NCBI RefSeq assembly: GCF_000321225.1
Contig: NW_004451010.1
Span: 288,542-352,541, forward strand
Direction: 5' to 3'
From: Odobenus rosmarus divergens
Lineage: Eukaryota > Chordata > Mammalia > Carnivora > Odobenidae
Length of the DNA: 64,000 bases
In this document: piece by piece, positions 1 through 12,046 of the stretch
Layout: every line of letters begins with the position of its first letter
Numbering within the stretch: the stretch's first letter is position 1
Notes under the pieces: generated by a model
The model's database searches: none
Told to the model about the DNA's origin: nothing
What the model saw: the letters and a program-made list of their open reading frames with translations, nothing else
Translations under genes and position numbers: made by a program

Positions 1-287
1 AGTTTGTAGGTGTTCAGAATGGTTTGATCCCTATTCAGCTGAATTCCTGAGACCAGACGAAATCCAGGTCTCCTACTCCTCCGCCATCTTGCTCTAAGTC
101 TAGGGGTTTTTATGAACTCTTTTGCAGAACTATCTTAAGCAATCAGGGTGTGCTGAGTCATGCCAATCAGGGCTTTGGTCATATATCTGTCTACCTATTA
201 GGTTCATGTCAACATGCTGATGGCCTTTTTTGCTGACATTAATGAAGGATTGTCAAGAAATGCAGACAGGGATAAGGGGCAGTATAG
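1..287. other. Unassigned sequence before the L1 3' end
   Basis: It contains a GC-richer segment near 40-110 that resembles L1 5'-region sequence from carnivores as I recall it, but I cannot assign it firmly. No coding exon seen. Confidence 0.3.
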
Positions 288-3200
288 TTAACAAACAGTG
301 TTATATTAATTTCAGTGTACAATATAATTCAACAATTCTGTATATTACTCAGTGCTCATCATGAGAAGTGTACTCTTAAATCCCCATCACCTATTTCACC
401 CATTCCCCCCCACCCACCCCCCATCAGTAACCATGAGTTTGTTCTCTATAGTTAAGATTCTGATTCTTGCTTTATCTCTTTTTCCTTTTCTTTCTTCTCT
501 TTTCCTTTCCTTTCCTTTCCTTACCTTTCCTTTCCTTTCCTTTTTCTGTTGCTCATTTGTTTTGATTCTTAAATTCCATGTATGTGTGGCGTCATATGGT
601 ATTTGTCTTTCTCTGACTGACTTATTTTGCTTAGCATATTACTCTACCTTCATCCATGTTGTTGCAAATGGCAAGGTTTCATTCTTTTTATGACTGAATA
701 ATATTTCATTATATGTTTTATATATATATATAATACATATATATACATACACACATACACACACACTCCACATCTTCTTTATCTATTCATCTATTGATGG
801 ACACGGGCTACATCTATTATTTCGCTATTACAAATATGCTGCAGTAAACATCAGAGTGCATGTATCTTTTTGAATTAGTATTTCTGTATTTTGGGTGTAA
901 ACATCTTGTAGTGCAATTACTGGACCAGAGAGTAGTTCTGTTTTTAACTTTTTGATGAACTTCCATACGGTTTCCAGAGTGGCTGCACCAGTTTGCATTC
1001 CCAAAAGTGCATGAGGGTTCTTTTTTCTCCACATCTTCACCAACACTTAATTTCTTGTGTTTTCAATTTTAGTCATTTTGACAGGTGAGAGGTGATAGCT
1101 CATTGTAGTTTTGATTTGCATTTTCCTGATGCTAAATGATGTTGAGCGTCTTTTCATGTGTCTGCTGGCCATCTATATGTCTTCTTTGGAGAAATGTCTG
1201 TTCATGTCTTCTGCCCATTTTTTACTTGGATAATTTGGTTTCTGGGTGTTGAGTTTTTAAGTTCTTCATAGATTTTGGATACTAACCCTTTATCAGATAT
1301 GTCATTTGCATATATCTTCTCCCCTTCAGTAGGGTGTTGTTTAGTTTTGTTGATTGTTTCCTTTGATGTGCAGAAGACTTTTCTTTTGATGTAGTCTCAA
1401 TAGTGTATTTTTGCTTTTGTTTCCCTTGCCTCAGGAAACATATCTAGAAAAATACTGCTATGGCCGATGTCAGAGAAATGACTGCATGCGCTCTTTTCTA
1501 GGATTTTTATGGTTTCAGATCTCATATTTAACTCTTTAATCCATTATGAATTTATTTTTGTGTATAATCTAAGAAAGTGGTCCTATTTCATTCTTTTGCA
1601 TGTAGCCGTCCAGTTTTCCCAATACCATTTGATGAAGAGACTATCTTTTTCCCATTGGATATTCTTTCCTGATTTGTTGAAGATTATTTGACCATATAAT
1701 TGTGGGTTTATTTCTGGGATTTCTATTCTGTTCCATTGATCCATCTATTTTTGTGTTAGTACCATACTAATTTGATTATTTCAGATTTGTAATATAACTT
1801 GAGGTCTGGAATTGTGATAACTACAGTTTTGTTTTTCTTTTTCCAGATTGCTTTGGTTATTCATGGTCTTTTGTGGTTCCATACAAATTTTAGGATTCTT
1901 TCTTTTAGTTCTGTGAAAAATACTGTTGGTGTTTTGATAGTGATTGCATTAAATCTGTAGGTTGCTTTGGGTAGTATAGACATTTTAACAATATTTGTTC
2001 TTTCAATCGATGAGCATAGAATGTCTTTCCATTTGTTTGTGTCATCTTCAATTTCTTTCATCAGTGTTTTATAGTTTTCAGAGTACAGCTCTTTCACCTC
2101 TTTGGTTAAATTTATTCCTAAGTATTTTATTATTTTTGTTGCAGTTGTAAATGGGATTGATTCCTTAATTTCTCTTTCTGCTGCTTCATTATTAGTGTAT
2201 AGAAATGCAACAGATTTCTGTGCATCGATTTTGTATCCAGCAACTTTACTGAATTATCAGTTCTAGTAGTTTTTTGGTGGAGTCTTTAGAGTTTTCTATG
2301 TATAGTATCATGTCATCTGTAAATAGTGGAAATTTTACTTCCCTCTTACCAATTGATGCCTTTTCTTTATTTTTGTTGTTTAATTGCTGTGGCTAAGACT
2401 TCCAATACTATGTTGAATAAAAGTGATGAGAGTGGACATCTTTGTCTTGTTCCTGATCTTAGGGGAAAAGCTCTCAGTTTTTCCCCATTGAGTATGATGT
2501 TTGGTGTGTGTTTTTCAAACATACCTTTATTATGTTAAGGTATGTTCCCTCTAAACCTACTTTGTTGAGGGTTTTTGTCATGAATGGATGTTATACTTTA
2601 TCAAATGCTTTTTCTGCATCTATTGAAATGATCATATGCTCTTTCTCTTGTTGATGTGATGTATCACGTTGATTGGTTTGCAAATATTAAACTACCTTGC
2701 ATCTTGGGAATAAATCCCACTTCATTGTGGTAGTTTTTAAAATGTATTGTTGGATTTTATTTGCTAATATTTTTTTAAAAGCTTTTATTTATTTGAGAGA
2801 GAGATAATGAGAGATAGAGAGCACGAGAGGGAAGGGGGTCAGAGGGAGAAGCAGACTCCCTGCCGAGCAGGGAGCCGGATGCGGGACTCGATCCCGAGAC
2901 TCCAGGATCACGACCCGAGCCGAAGGCAGTCGCTTAACCAACTGAGCCACCCAGGCGCCCTATTTGCTAATATTTTGTTGAGGATTTTTGCATCTATGTT
3001 CATCAGAGATATTGGCACATAGTTCTCTCTCTCTGTCTTTTGGTGGTATCTTTATCTGGTTTGGTATTTGAGTAATGTTGGGCTCATAGAATGAACTTGG
3101 AAGTTTTTCTTACCCTTCTACTTTTTGGAATAGTTTGAGAAGAATAGGTATTAATTCTTCTTTAAATGCTTGGTAGAATTCACCTGTGAAACCATCTATT

Positions 3201-5154
3201 CTGGACTTTTGTTTGTTGGGAGTTTTTTGATACTGATTTAGTTTCATTGCTGGTAATTGGTCTGTTCAAATTTTCTTTTCCACTTTGGGAAGTTTTGGTA
3301 GGTTATATGTTCCTAGGAACTTATCCATTTCTTCTAGGTTGTCCAATTGTCCACCTATTATTTTTGATAATATTCTCTTACAATTGTATTTCTGTGATGT
3401 TGGCTGTTATTTCTCCTCTTTCATTTGTGATTTTGAGTCCTTTCTCTCTCTCTCTTTCTTTTTTTTTTTTTGGTTTGGCTAGAGGTTTATCAGTTTTGTT
3501 GATCTTTTCAAAGAACCAGCTCCTGGTTTCATTGATCTGTTCTATTATTTTTTTAGTTTCTATATCATTTATAGATGCTCTAATCTTTATTTCCTTACTT
3601 TTGCTTGTTTTGGATTTTGTTTGTTGTTCTTTTTCTAGCTCTAGCTCTCTAAGTTTAGGTTGTTAATTGAGATTTTTCTTGCTTCTTGTTGTAGGTCTAT
3701 ATTGCTATAAACTTCCCTCTTAGGACCGTTTTTGCTACATCTCAAATATTTTGGAACTGTATATTTTTCATTTTCATTTACTTCCATGTAATTTTTCTTT
3801 TTTCTTTAATTTCTTGCTTGACCTATTAATTGTTTAATAGCATGTTATTTAATCTCCATGTATTTGTGCTCTTTCCATATTTTTTCTTACAGTAATTTCT
3901 AGTTTCATAACATTGTGGCCAGAAAAGATGTAAGACTGATCTTTTTGAATTTGTTGAGACTTGTTTTGTGATCTAATATGTGATCTATTCTGGAGAATGT
4001 TCCATGTGCATTTGAAAAGAATGTGTATTCTGCTGTTTTAGGGTGGAATTTTCTGGATATATCTGTTAAATCCATTTGATCCAGTGTGTCATTCTAAGTC
4101 ACTCTTTCCTTGTTGATTTTCTCTTTGGATGGTCTGTCCATTGATGCAAGTGGGGTGTTAAAGTGCCCTACTATTATTGTATTACTACTGATTAGTTTCT
4201 TTATGTTTATTATTAACTGTTTTGTGTATTTGGGTGCTCCCATATTGGGTGCATAAATATTTACAATTGTTATATCTTCTTGTTGAATTGTTTCCTTTAT
4301 GATTATATAGTGTCTTTCTTTGTCTCTTGTTACAATCTTTGTTTTAAAGTGTATTTCGTCCGATATAAGTTATTGCCACTCTGACTTCTTTTTTAATGAC
4401 ATCCATTTGTATGATAAATATCTCTCCATCCTCTCACTTTCAATTTGCTGGTGGTGTCTTTAGAGCTGAAAGGAGTCTCCTGTAGGTAGTATATAGATGT
4501 GTTTTTTTAATCCATTCTGTCACTCTGTCTTTTGATTGGAGCATTTAGTCCATTCCCATTTAAAGTACTTATTGATAGATTCATACTTATTGCCATTTTG
4601 TTACTTTTTTAGTGGTTGTTTCTGTAGTTTTTCTTTGATCTTTTCTTATCCGGCTCTCTTTCATGGTTTGCTCATTTTCTTTAGTGATATCCTTGGATTC
4701 CTTTCTCCTTATTCTTTGCATATCTATTACTGGTTTTTGATTTGTGGTTATCATTAGGTTTTTATATAACATCTTATGCATATAGCAGTCTATATTAAGT
4801 TGATGGTCACTTCCGTTGGAACTCATTCTTTACTCCTCTTCCCATCACATTTTAGATATATGGTGTCATACATCACATCCTTTTATTTTTTGAATCCCTT
4901 GACTGATTTTTACAGATATACTTATTTTCATACTCTTATTTATGGTCTTTCCTTTCCACCCAAAGAGTCCCCTTTAACATTTCTTGTAGGGCTGGTTTAG
5001 CAGTCATGAACTCCTTTAGGTTTTGTTCATCTAAGAAACTCTCTATCTTTCCTTCTATTCTGAATGACAGCCTTGCTGGATAGAGTATTCTTGGCTGCAG
5101 ATTTTTTTCTTTCAGCACTTTGAATGTATCATGCCACTCCCTTCCTTGCTGCAA
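288..5154 (-). repeat. Antisense L1 element, 5'-truncated in ORF1, with SINE inserted
   Basis: The 3' end is at the left, with a TTTCC-rich stretch at 491-543 and the typical L1 3' tail. Reading the minus strand, remnants of ORF2 run from about 4,590 down to roughly 700; the stretch 2,097-1,861 keeps an open frame resembling the region after the reverse-transcriptase domain. The C-terminal part of ORF1 is seen at 5,154-4,936. Many stops and frameshifts show that it is dead. A CanSINE at 2,774-2,960 interrupts it. Its right end abuts an older L1 at about 5,155. Confidence 0.85.
2774..2960 (-). mobile_element. CanSINE inserted in L1
   Basis: Antisense copy, T-rich end at left and head ending in ggcgccc at 2,960. 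The 16-bp target duplication tatttgctaatatttt occurs at 2,758-2,773 and 2,961-2,976. Carries the ggactccagg/actcgatccc variant of the core. Confidence 0.95.
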
Positions 5155-7500
5155 AGTTTAAAAGATTGTGTACTTTGTAGTTTTTGGTTGTAGTAGTCAA
5201 TAAATACCAATTAGATTAAGGTGGTTGATGGTGATCAAATTTTCTCTATCCTTACTGGGTTTTTTAAAAAATATAGTCATTCCATTAATTATTGAGACAG
5301 GTGTGTTAAAACAGCCAACTACAATTTGGATTTGTCTGTTTCTCTGTTTAGTGTTTGGGAAGTATTTAGTCGGTGTTAGGTTCATTTACTTTGCAGCTTT
5401 GTGTTGTGCATACATGTTTAAGGATTGCTGTGTCTTTTTAATGAATTGATCCTTTCGATCATTATCAAGTATCTCTCCTTATCTCCAGTGGTACTCCTTT
5501 TCCTGAAGTCTAGTTTGTCTGATAGTAACAGCCACACCAGCTTTTTTATGATTAGTGTTTGGTATATATTTTTCTTTCCCTTTCCCTTTCTATATTTAAA
5601 ATACATCTCTTATAGACAATACATATTAGATCTCACTGTTTATCTGGTATGATAATCTCTGATTTTTAATTAGAATCTTAAGTCCATTTATATTTGTGTA
5701 ATTATTGGTATGATTTGGTCTCAGCCTACATTGTCATTTCTTTTCCACTTATCTCATATGTTTTTTGGTCCTTATTCCTCCTTTTGGGTTAATAAAATAT
5801 TCTTTAGTAGTCCACATAGTTTCTCTATTGGCATTTCAGCTATACCTCTGATTGATTGATTTTAATGGTTGCTCTAGAGATTACAATATGCATTCTTAAC
5901 TCATTCTAGTTTACTAGAGTTAATATGGTAGCAGTTCATTTAAAATATAAGACCCTTATATTTATGCACTGTCCTTATCCTTTGTGTTTTGTTGTCATTT
6001 ATTTTATATCTAAGTTATTATAAACTCTAAAGTACAATGTATTAATTTTTGTATTAAGTGATCACTCTTTAAAGAAATTAAGAGAAGAAACAAAGAGGGG
6101 AATCATTTATATTTCCTCATTTATTTTCATTTCCAGGGCTCTTCATTTCTTCCTATAGACTGAGTTTCTAGTTGGTATCACTCCCCTTTAGCTAAAAGAA
6201 GTTCCTTCAGTATTTCTTGGGGTGCAATTATGCTGGTGTTGGATTCTCTTGGTTTTTATTTACCCCCAATTTTTTTAATCTATGTTCTTTGAAGTATATT
6301 TTTATAGAGTATAAAAATCTTGGTTGAGAGTGTTTTTCTTCCAGAACTTTAAAGATGCTGTGGTTCTTATCTTGTAATCTCCACTGTTTCTGATAAGAAG
6401 TTAGTCATTAGTCACATTGTTATTTCCCTTGTGTAATGTGTCATTTTTCATAGGGTGCTGTTGAGATATTTCTCTTTTTCTGGCATTTAGCAGTTTGACG
6501 ATGATATACATAGGGGTAGTTTCCCTTAGATATTTCTTGTTTGTAGTTCACTGAATGTCTTGGATCTGTAAGTTTTTGGTCTGTTTGTAATGAATCTGGG
6601 ATATTTTTGGCCATTATTTTTTTCAAATAATCTTTCTGTCCCATTCATTTTCTCTTTTCCTTCTGGGACTCCATTTACATGTACGTTAGACTACTTAATG
6701 TTGTCCCACAGGTCACTAGAGCTTTGCTCATTTTTGCATTTTTTTCTCTTTACTTCAGATTAGTTAACTTCTATGGATCTCTCCTTAAGTTTACTAAACT
6801 TAATTTCCACCTTCTCTAATATATTGTTAATCTCATCCAGAAAATTTTTCATTTCAGATAATATATCATCAGTTCTAGGTTTCTATTGTTTTTTTTGTAT
6901 AGTTTTCACTTGTCTGCTGATATTTCTGTGTTCACTAATTATGATGATCATTTACGTTACATCTTTGAACATATATATAATAGTTAATTTAAAATCCTCG
7001 ACTGCTAGTTCCAATATCTGGGTCCTTTTGAGGTCTGTTTCTATAGACCACTTTTATCTTAACTCAGGTCAGATTTTACTTTTCTTTGTATGTCTAGAAA
7101 AATTTGATTATGTACTGGATATTATGGGTGATGTGTGGAAGAACTTTAGATTCTGTTATCTTTCTTTGAAATCCTTTGATAATGACTGATTTTTTTGTTC
7201 TATAGGCAATTAAATAACTGACTCATCACCTTAAACTTGTACAGGTTTGGTAACTTTTTTAAGGGACAGATTTGTTTCAGTTTTGCTTATAGTGTTAGTC
7301 CAAGGATATAATATTTACTTCTAAAATGTAGCCCTTCCTGAATTTCAATGGAAAGGTGATTACTAAGGCATTTACCATGTCCCTTAAAATGATGTGTCTC
7401 AAACCCCAAACTATTTCTCCGGTGGTGGCCAGCAGCTGAAATTTACATTCAATTATTTTAGTCTTCTGGTTGTTGCTTTTTGGTGAACTCTTTGGAATCT
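5155..7500 (-). repeat. Older antisense L1 (ORF1 and start of ORF2 remnants)
   Basis: This stretch reads on the minus strand as the inter-ORF and ORF1 region of an ancient L1 (L1M or HAL1-like). A short frame at 6,644-6,441 resembles the ORF1 middle region. It is more diverged than its neighbour at 288-5,154, which probably inserted into it. The right border near 7,500 is approximate. Confidence 0.65.
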
Positions 7501-7572
7501 GTCTCATGCAACCACATTTAGTATCAGCCAAGAATTGAAGAGAGTCTTTATCCAGATTTTGGGGGGATGCTC

Positions 7573-7590
7573 TCCTTCCTTTCTTTCTTT

Positions 7591-7641
<51 letters not shown>

Positions 7642-7711
7642 CTCTTTCTCTCTTTCTCTCTTTCTCTCTTTCCTTCCTTCCTTCTTTTCTCCCTTCCTTC
7701 CTTCCTTCCTT
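7573..7711 (+). repeat. CTTT/CTCTTT/CCTT microsatellite
   Basis: About 140 bp of pure pyrimidine: CTTT units, then alternating CTCTTT, then CCTT. The whole tract is homopurine/homopyrimidine. Confidence 0.95.
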
Positions 7712-8165
7712 GGATTTCCCCCCTCAATTTACAGTTATTCAGGTAGTCTCACAGTCTGTCCTCTGACACCATTAGCCAAAACATCTGTGGTTTTCTGCTG
7801 GAATTCTAAGCATTCCATGCAGACTGTGGAGGGTCTTTAAAAGAAAAGTTGTATAAATGTGTATGTACCAAGTGTGGTTCTTTTCTTGCAAGAGTTGAAT
7901 CCCCTCCAGTGTGTCCTGCTTTTTGATTGTTCTCCTGTGCATTCAAATAGTTGTTTTGTGTATCTTGTCTTAACCTATGGATAAATATAGACATAGAAGT
8001 GTCCAAGGACCAAGTCTTGGGGTACCTCAGAGTTTAGTATATTAGGAAGAAGAAGAGGAACTAGCAAAGGAAACTGAGAAAGAATGACAGTGAAGTAGGG
8101 TAGGGACAACAGCCTGAGTGAACTAAGTCCAAGAGAGAATGGAAGAAGTCTCTTCGCAAGTTTCT

Positions 8166-8365
8166 TTTTTTTTTTTTTAAAGATTTTATTTATTTATTTG
8201 AGAGAGAGAGAATGAGAGATAGAGAGCACGAGAGGGAACAGGGTCAGAGGGAGAAGCAGACTCCCTGCCGAGCAGGGAGCCCGATGCGGGACTCGATCCC
8301 AGGACTCCAGGATCATGACCTGAGCCAAAGGCAGTCGCTTAACCAACTGAGCCACCCAGGCGCCC
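8166..8365 (-). mobile_element. CanSINE, young, antisense
   Basis: Full-length with T tract at left. Perfect 15-bp target duplication tcttcgcaagtttct at 8,151-8,165 and 8,366-8,380. Same core subfamily as the copies at 2,774 and 36,231. Confidence 0.97.
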
Positions 8366-9424
8366 TCTTCGCAAGTTTCTAAGAGTTTTGCTCTAACAGG
8401 GAAATAGTGTAATGGAGCAGAGAAGGGAGATGTAGCTCAAGAAAAGTTGTTTTTTTAAGATTGGAGAAATTACAGTATGTTTACTTGGTGATATCAATTA
8501 TCCTGGAAATAAATAAAAATTAAAATAATATAGGGAAGACAGTGTATTGATGATGTCCTGATGAGAGAGAATGGTGGGTTTGGTTATGAAGGCAGAGTAT
8601 TGGAACAGATTTAGGTGGGATAGTGGATTTGGTTGTGACAGGTTGTGAATGTTAAAAGCAAGATCACCCACTCAGAGTGAAGAGAGTTATAATTATCTAT
8701 GAAAATGGGAAAGTGAATTGACTAAGGTAATTATTAGACACACCAAAAAACAAAAGAAAACAAAACCAATTAATGTAAAAAGTCATGAATTTAAAGTGAA
8801 ATTTGTCAGTATGACTGTTTTCTCTTAGTCACATTTAGCTGCTAGGGGATGGGACAGAGTAGGGGTAAGTTTACATTTAATAATTGCCAGGTAAGCTTAT
8901 AAGACAGAGGGAGAAAGAAGAAATGGTGCCATTTATGTATGTCAGGAGGTGATTATAATGTCAGACCTTGGTATTTAGGCTGCTTAAGGATTGGAAGTCA
9001 GGGCACATGGGGATGAGACAGTGAAAATGTGGTGGGATCACATATTAGCAGTTACAGTAGGTCAAATAATTGTTAAAGTTGTGGGTGCTTAGAGAGTGAG
9101 CTAAAAAGATAGGAAGTGTTGGTTAGAGAATATTACATAATGCTTAAAATTGATATTATGGAGCTTATATAGTTATTTAGTAATGTTAAGTGAAGAATAT
9201 TCAAGTGATGTTACCTCAATATCATGTCACTTTGTGTTTCTTTTATGAGACTCTCCCAATTTAGCTTATCCATATTTGAGTTTTTAATTCCAAATTCTTT
9301 TCATTTAAATTTTGTTGCTCCATCAATAATTCTTTCAAGAATTGTGTTCTTTGCTTTTTAAGATGGCAATAATTGTAAAATTGATTTTAATGATTGTCTT
9401 TAGTCCTGTTACTTTTGATACTTA

Positions 9425-9590
9425 CATTTTTATACTCTATAGAGAATTTTACCTATATTTTACAAACTAAACTAGGCAGGCATTATTATTCTTATTTCCA
9501 GTTTACAGAGGAGAAATCTCAAATTTAGAGAGATTAAATGATTTGTTCAGTGTTTTCACTCTAAATCCCAATGTTCTTTCCATTATATTG
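9425..9590 (-). repeat. MIR remnant, antisense
   Basis: The run tttccagtttacagaggag followed by agagattaaatg is the typical reverse MIR core. Confidence 0.6.
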
Positions 9591-9724
9591 AATGGGCTCT
9601 AATCTGATAAATCTTTTCTAACATGTTAATGGGGCTAGTACTTAGGGAGTTTTCCTCCCTAGGCAGAGGGCCCTCGGAGATCCAATAATAGTCTAAAAGA
9701 GCTGTGCTGATAATGAGGATTTTA

Positions 9725-9917
9725 TTTATTTATTTATTTATTTTTTAAAGATTTTATTTATTTGCGAGAGAGAGTGACAACAGAACACAAGCCGGGAGGA
9801 GAGGGAGAAGCCGGCTCCTGCTGAGCAGGGAGCCTGACATGGGGATCAATCCCAGGACCCTGGGATCATGACCTGAGCCAAAGGCAGGCGCTTAACTGAC
9901 TAAGCCACCCAGGCACC
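9725..9917 (-). mobile_element. CanSINE, antisense
   Basis: An 18-bp perfect target duplication, ctgataatgaggatttta, flanks it at 9,707-9,724 and 9,918-9,935. Confidence 0.95.
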
Positions 9918-10854
9918 CTGATAATGAGGATTTTAGGCTATATAGCAAAACAGTAGAATAGGTGGGACTTTGAGAATTCTTTGAGTAATAATGGGTAGGC
10001 AACTTCCTTTTCCTCTTACACTCAAAAGGATATATAGCTCCTTTAACAAAAGTCATGTAGAAGTCAGTATTGAAACTCAAGGCCAATTATGATTAATTAA
10101 TTTATAAACATTTACTTTTAATTCCAAAGGGGATTTGAAAAGCCAATCAAGTATGACTAAAAGTGTGTTGGGAGTCATAGAATTACTACAAAATGAGGGA
10201 GAAAGTAAGAAATTTTGGAGTATTCTTTAATGCAGAGAACTATGTCCTACTTCTTTGATGTTTTAGGTAAAGTTGGCATGTTCAATAATTTCTGCTCTTG
10301 CATTTTATACTATGGAGGATCCCAAGCCACGACTGGCCAAGTTAAGAGCATTCCCTTCATGTTGACTAGAATTATGGTTGTAGAACAAGTTGATCAATTA
10401 ACTCATGCACATTTGTGTGGGAATAAAAGAGATCTGGCATGTATTTCTTTAAATATGTTGCCTAGATACATAAAGCTTATAAATAAGAAAAAGCTTTGTC
10501 TTTAAATCTGATTTTTATTGATCAATTGATTACTTTTATCCACATTCTCGGTTTTTTTTTCTAATGAGGATGAAATGTTAAAATATTGATGATAATAAGA
10601 AAGTAGATAATAGAAAATTCAGAAAGCACCTAAAAATAAGAATTTTTAATGTGATATTTATAAGTAAAAACATTGACCACAAAGAATTATATTTAAAATT
10701 CTCAAAGGCTATCATTTCTTAACTTCTTTTAAAATTCTTTGTAAGTATTGCCTCAAATCAATTGGCTAGGTTTTATAATAAAAGACTGAAATATATTAAA
10801 AAATAAATAAGATTTTTATTTAATAGACACTGTGATATGAGAAGGAAAATTGAC

Positions 10855-10990
10855 CTGGTTTGCCAGTACTTTTCTAAGCAATTTTAATCAAATTATTTAA
10901 CTTTCTGGACCTCATTGCTTCTTTATCTATAGAATGTGTTTTACTAGATAAACTCTAATATCTCTTTTAAGTTCTAACTATATTACCTTT
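10855..10990 (+). repeat. Possible MIR remnant, sense
   Basis: It resembles the central MIR segment (tttaactttctggacctca), diverged. Confidence 0.4.
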
Positions 10991-11992
10991 TTTTTTTTTT
11001 TTGGAGAATGGATTGAATTCTTAAATATTGAGATATCACTAAAGCTGTTTCTCAGGTCCCATAATTTTGTAATTAATGGTCTAAAATTATAGCCTTAGTG
11101 ATAGAAGTGTTGATAGCTGTGGAAGGGAAGAGGTCAACCTGGAAAACAACCCTTCCTTAAAAATTTTCTTTGCTTCAAGCGTCCCTGAATTTGTGAAAGA
11201 ACACGTGATTATTTCTTATAGTATGAAAATAGCATTTAGAACTCTTTAGGAATGGAAATTATTACTAGTTGAGAATGGTAATGAAATCATAATTGGAATT
11301 ATAAAGAGTTTCAATTGTGGCCTCTTAATTTTATGAGATGGGAAGTAGAAAAAGAGATACTTTGCCAGTATGCATAATAAGAAAGATTACTTTAATATTG
11401 TGCAAAAAAATTTGGTTGAAACCTAGTGTCATAGTTCTCTTGAAATGTAAAATATTCCCAGAGTATGAAAAGTATTTTTATATCTATTTTGGCAATTAGA
11501 GGTATTTTTTTGATTTATTTTTTCTGTATTGCAAAAGTAATGCATGTACATTGCAAGATTTTGGAAAATATTTAAACTTGGAATGATATCATAAAATTTT
11601 AAGAATTATAAGAAGATTTCTTTTACTAAAAGTAACTAGTTTTCCAATGCTAAAATAGGAGTTATAACTGAATATGTCACAAAAATGGTTGTTAATGGAG
11701 CCTTTAAATAGTTCCCTTGAGGAAAGATGTTTCAATAGCAGCATGACTTTATTAGATTTTAAAAAATCATCTATGTCTGACAATCTTCTTAGCATTTAAA
11801 AATAAGACTAATAAAAATGTACAATAAAAAAGCAAATAAGGCATGACCATCTCGATTTAAAATAATTTTATTTAATACCATGTAATATATATATATACAT
11901 ATATATTATCTGATGATGCATTCAACTGAAGAAGTGTGATATACTATATGTAATTTATGCTTCACCAAGGGTTTTATAATTGTTTTATCTAG

Positions 11993-12046
11993 GGCCCCAA
12001 AGGAGATCCAGGATTTTCCCCTGGACAAGCTGTTCCTGGAGAAAAG
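11993..12046 (+). CDS. COL24A1: Collagen helix exon 1 (local), 54 bp, with Gly-X-Y imperfection
   Basis: This exon codes 18 residues, GPKGDPGFSPGQAVPGEK. The acceptor is tttatctag and the donor gtaatt; both borders are phase 0. Triplets 1-3 and 6 start with Gly, but triplets 4 (PGQ) and 5 (AVP) do not, so the helix has a local break while the exon keeps the standard 54-bp length and the register. Such breaks are not tolerated in types I-III but are known in the XXIV/XXVII clade, which is the main reason for the gene assignment. The reading frame is otherwise intact and no splice defect is visible. By the exon-size ladder it matches the position of COL1A1 exon 11. Confidence 0.88.

Larger units (their letters stand above)
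7712..11992 (+). other. Intron sequence upstream of exon 1
   Basis: No coding exon was seen. It contains two antisense CanSINEs (8.17 and 9.73 kb), MIR pieces at 9.43-9.59 and 10.86-10.99 kb, and a short AT repeat near 11,886. The rest is AT-rich and unassigned. Confidence 0.65.

Noticed and set aside
352..693. A 113-residue open frame rich in Phe, Leu and Ser
   Set aside because: It lies in the pyrimidine-rich antisense 3' end of an L1, with no domain and no exon structure.
3247..3666. A 139-residue hydrophobic open frame
   Set aside because: It is the antisense reading of L1 ORF2; the hydrophobicity comes from T-rich sequence.
288..5154. A possibly active L1 with reverse transcriptase
   Set aside because: Frames are broken at many points, a SINE interrupts ORF2 and the 5' part is missing.
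6773..7189. A 138-residue open frame on the + strand
   Set aside because: It is antisense to old L1 sequence and has no recognisable protein signature.
7535..7840. A low-complexity protein of Phe, Leu and Ser repeats
   Set aside because: It is the translation of the CTTT microsatellite.
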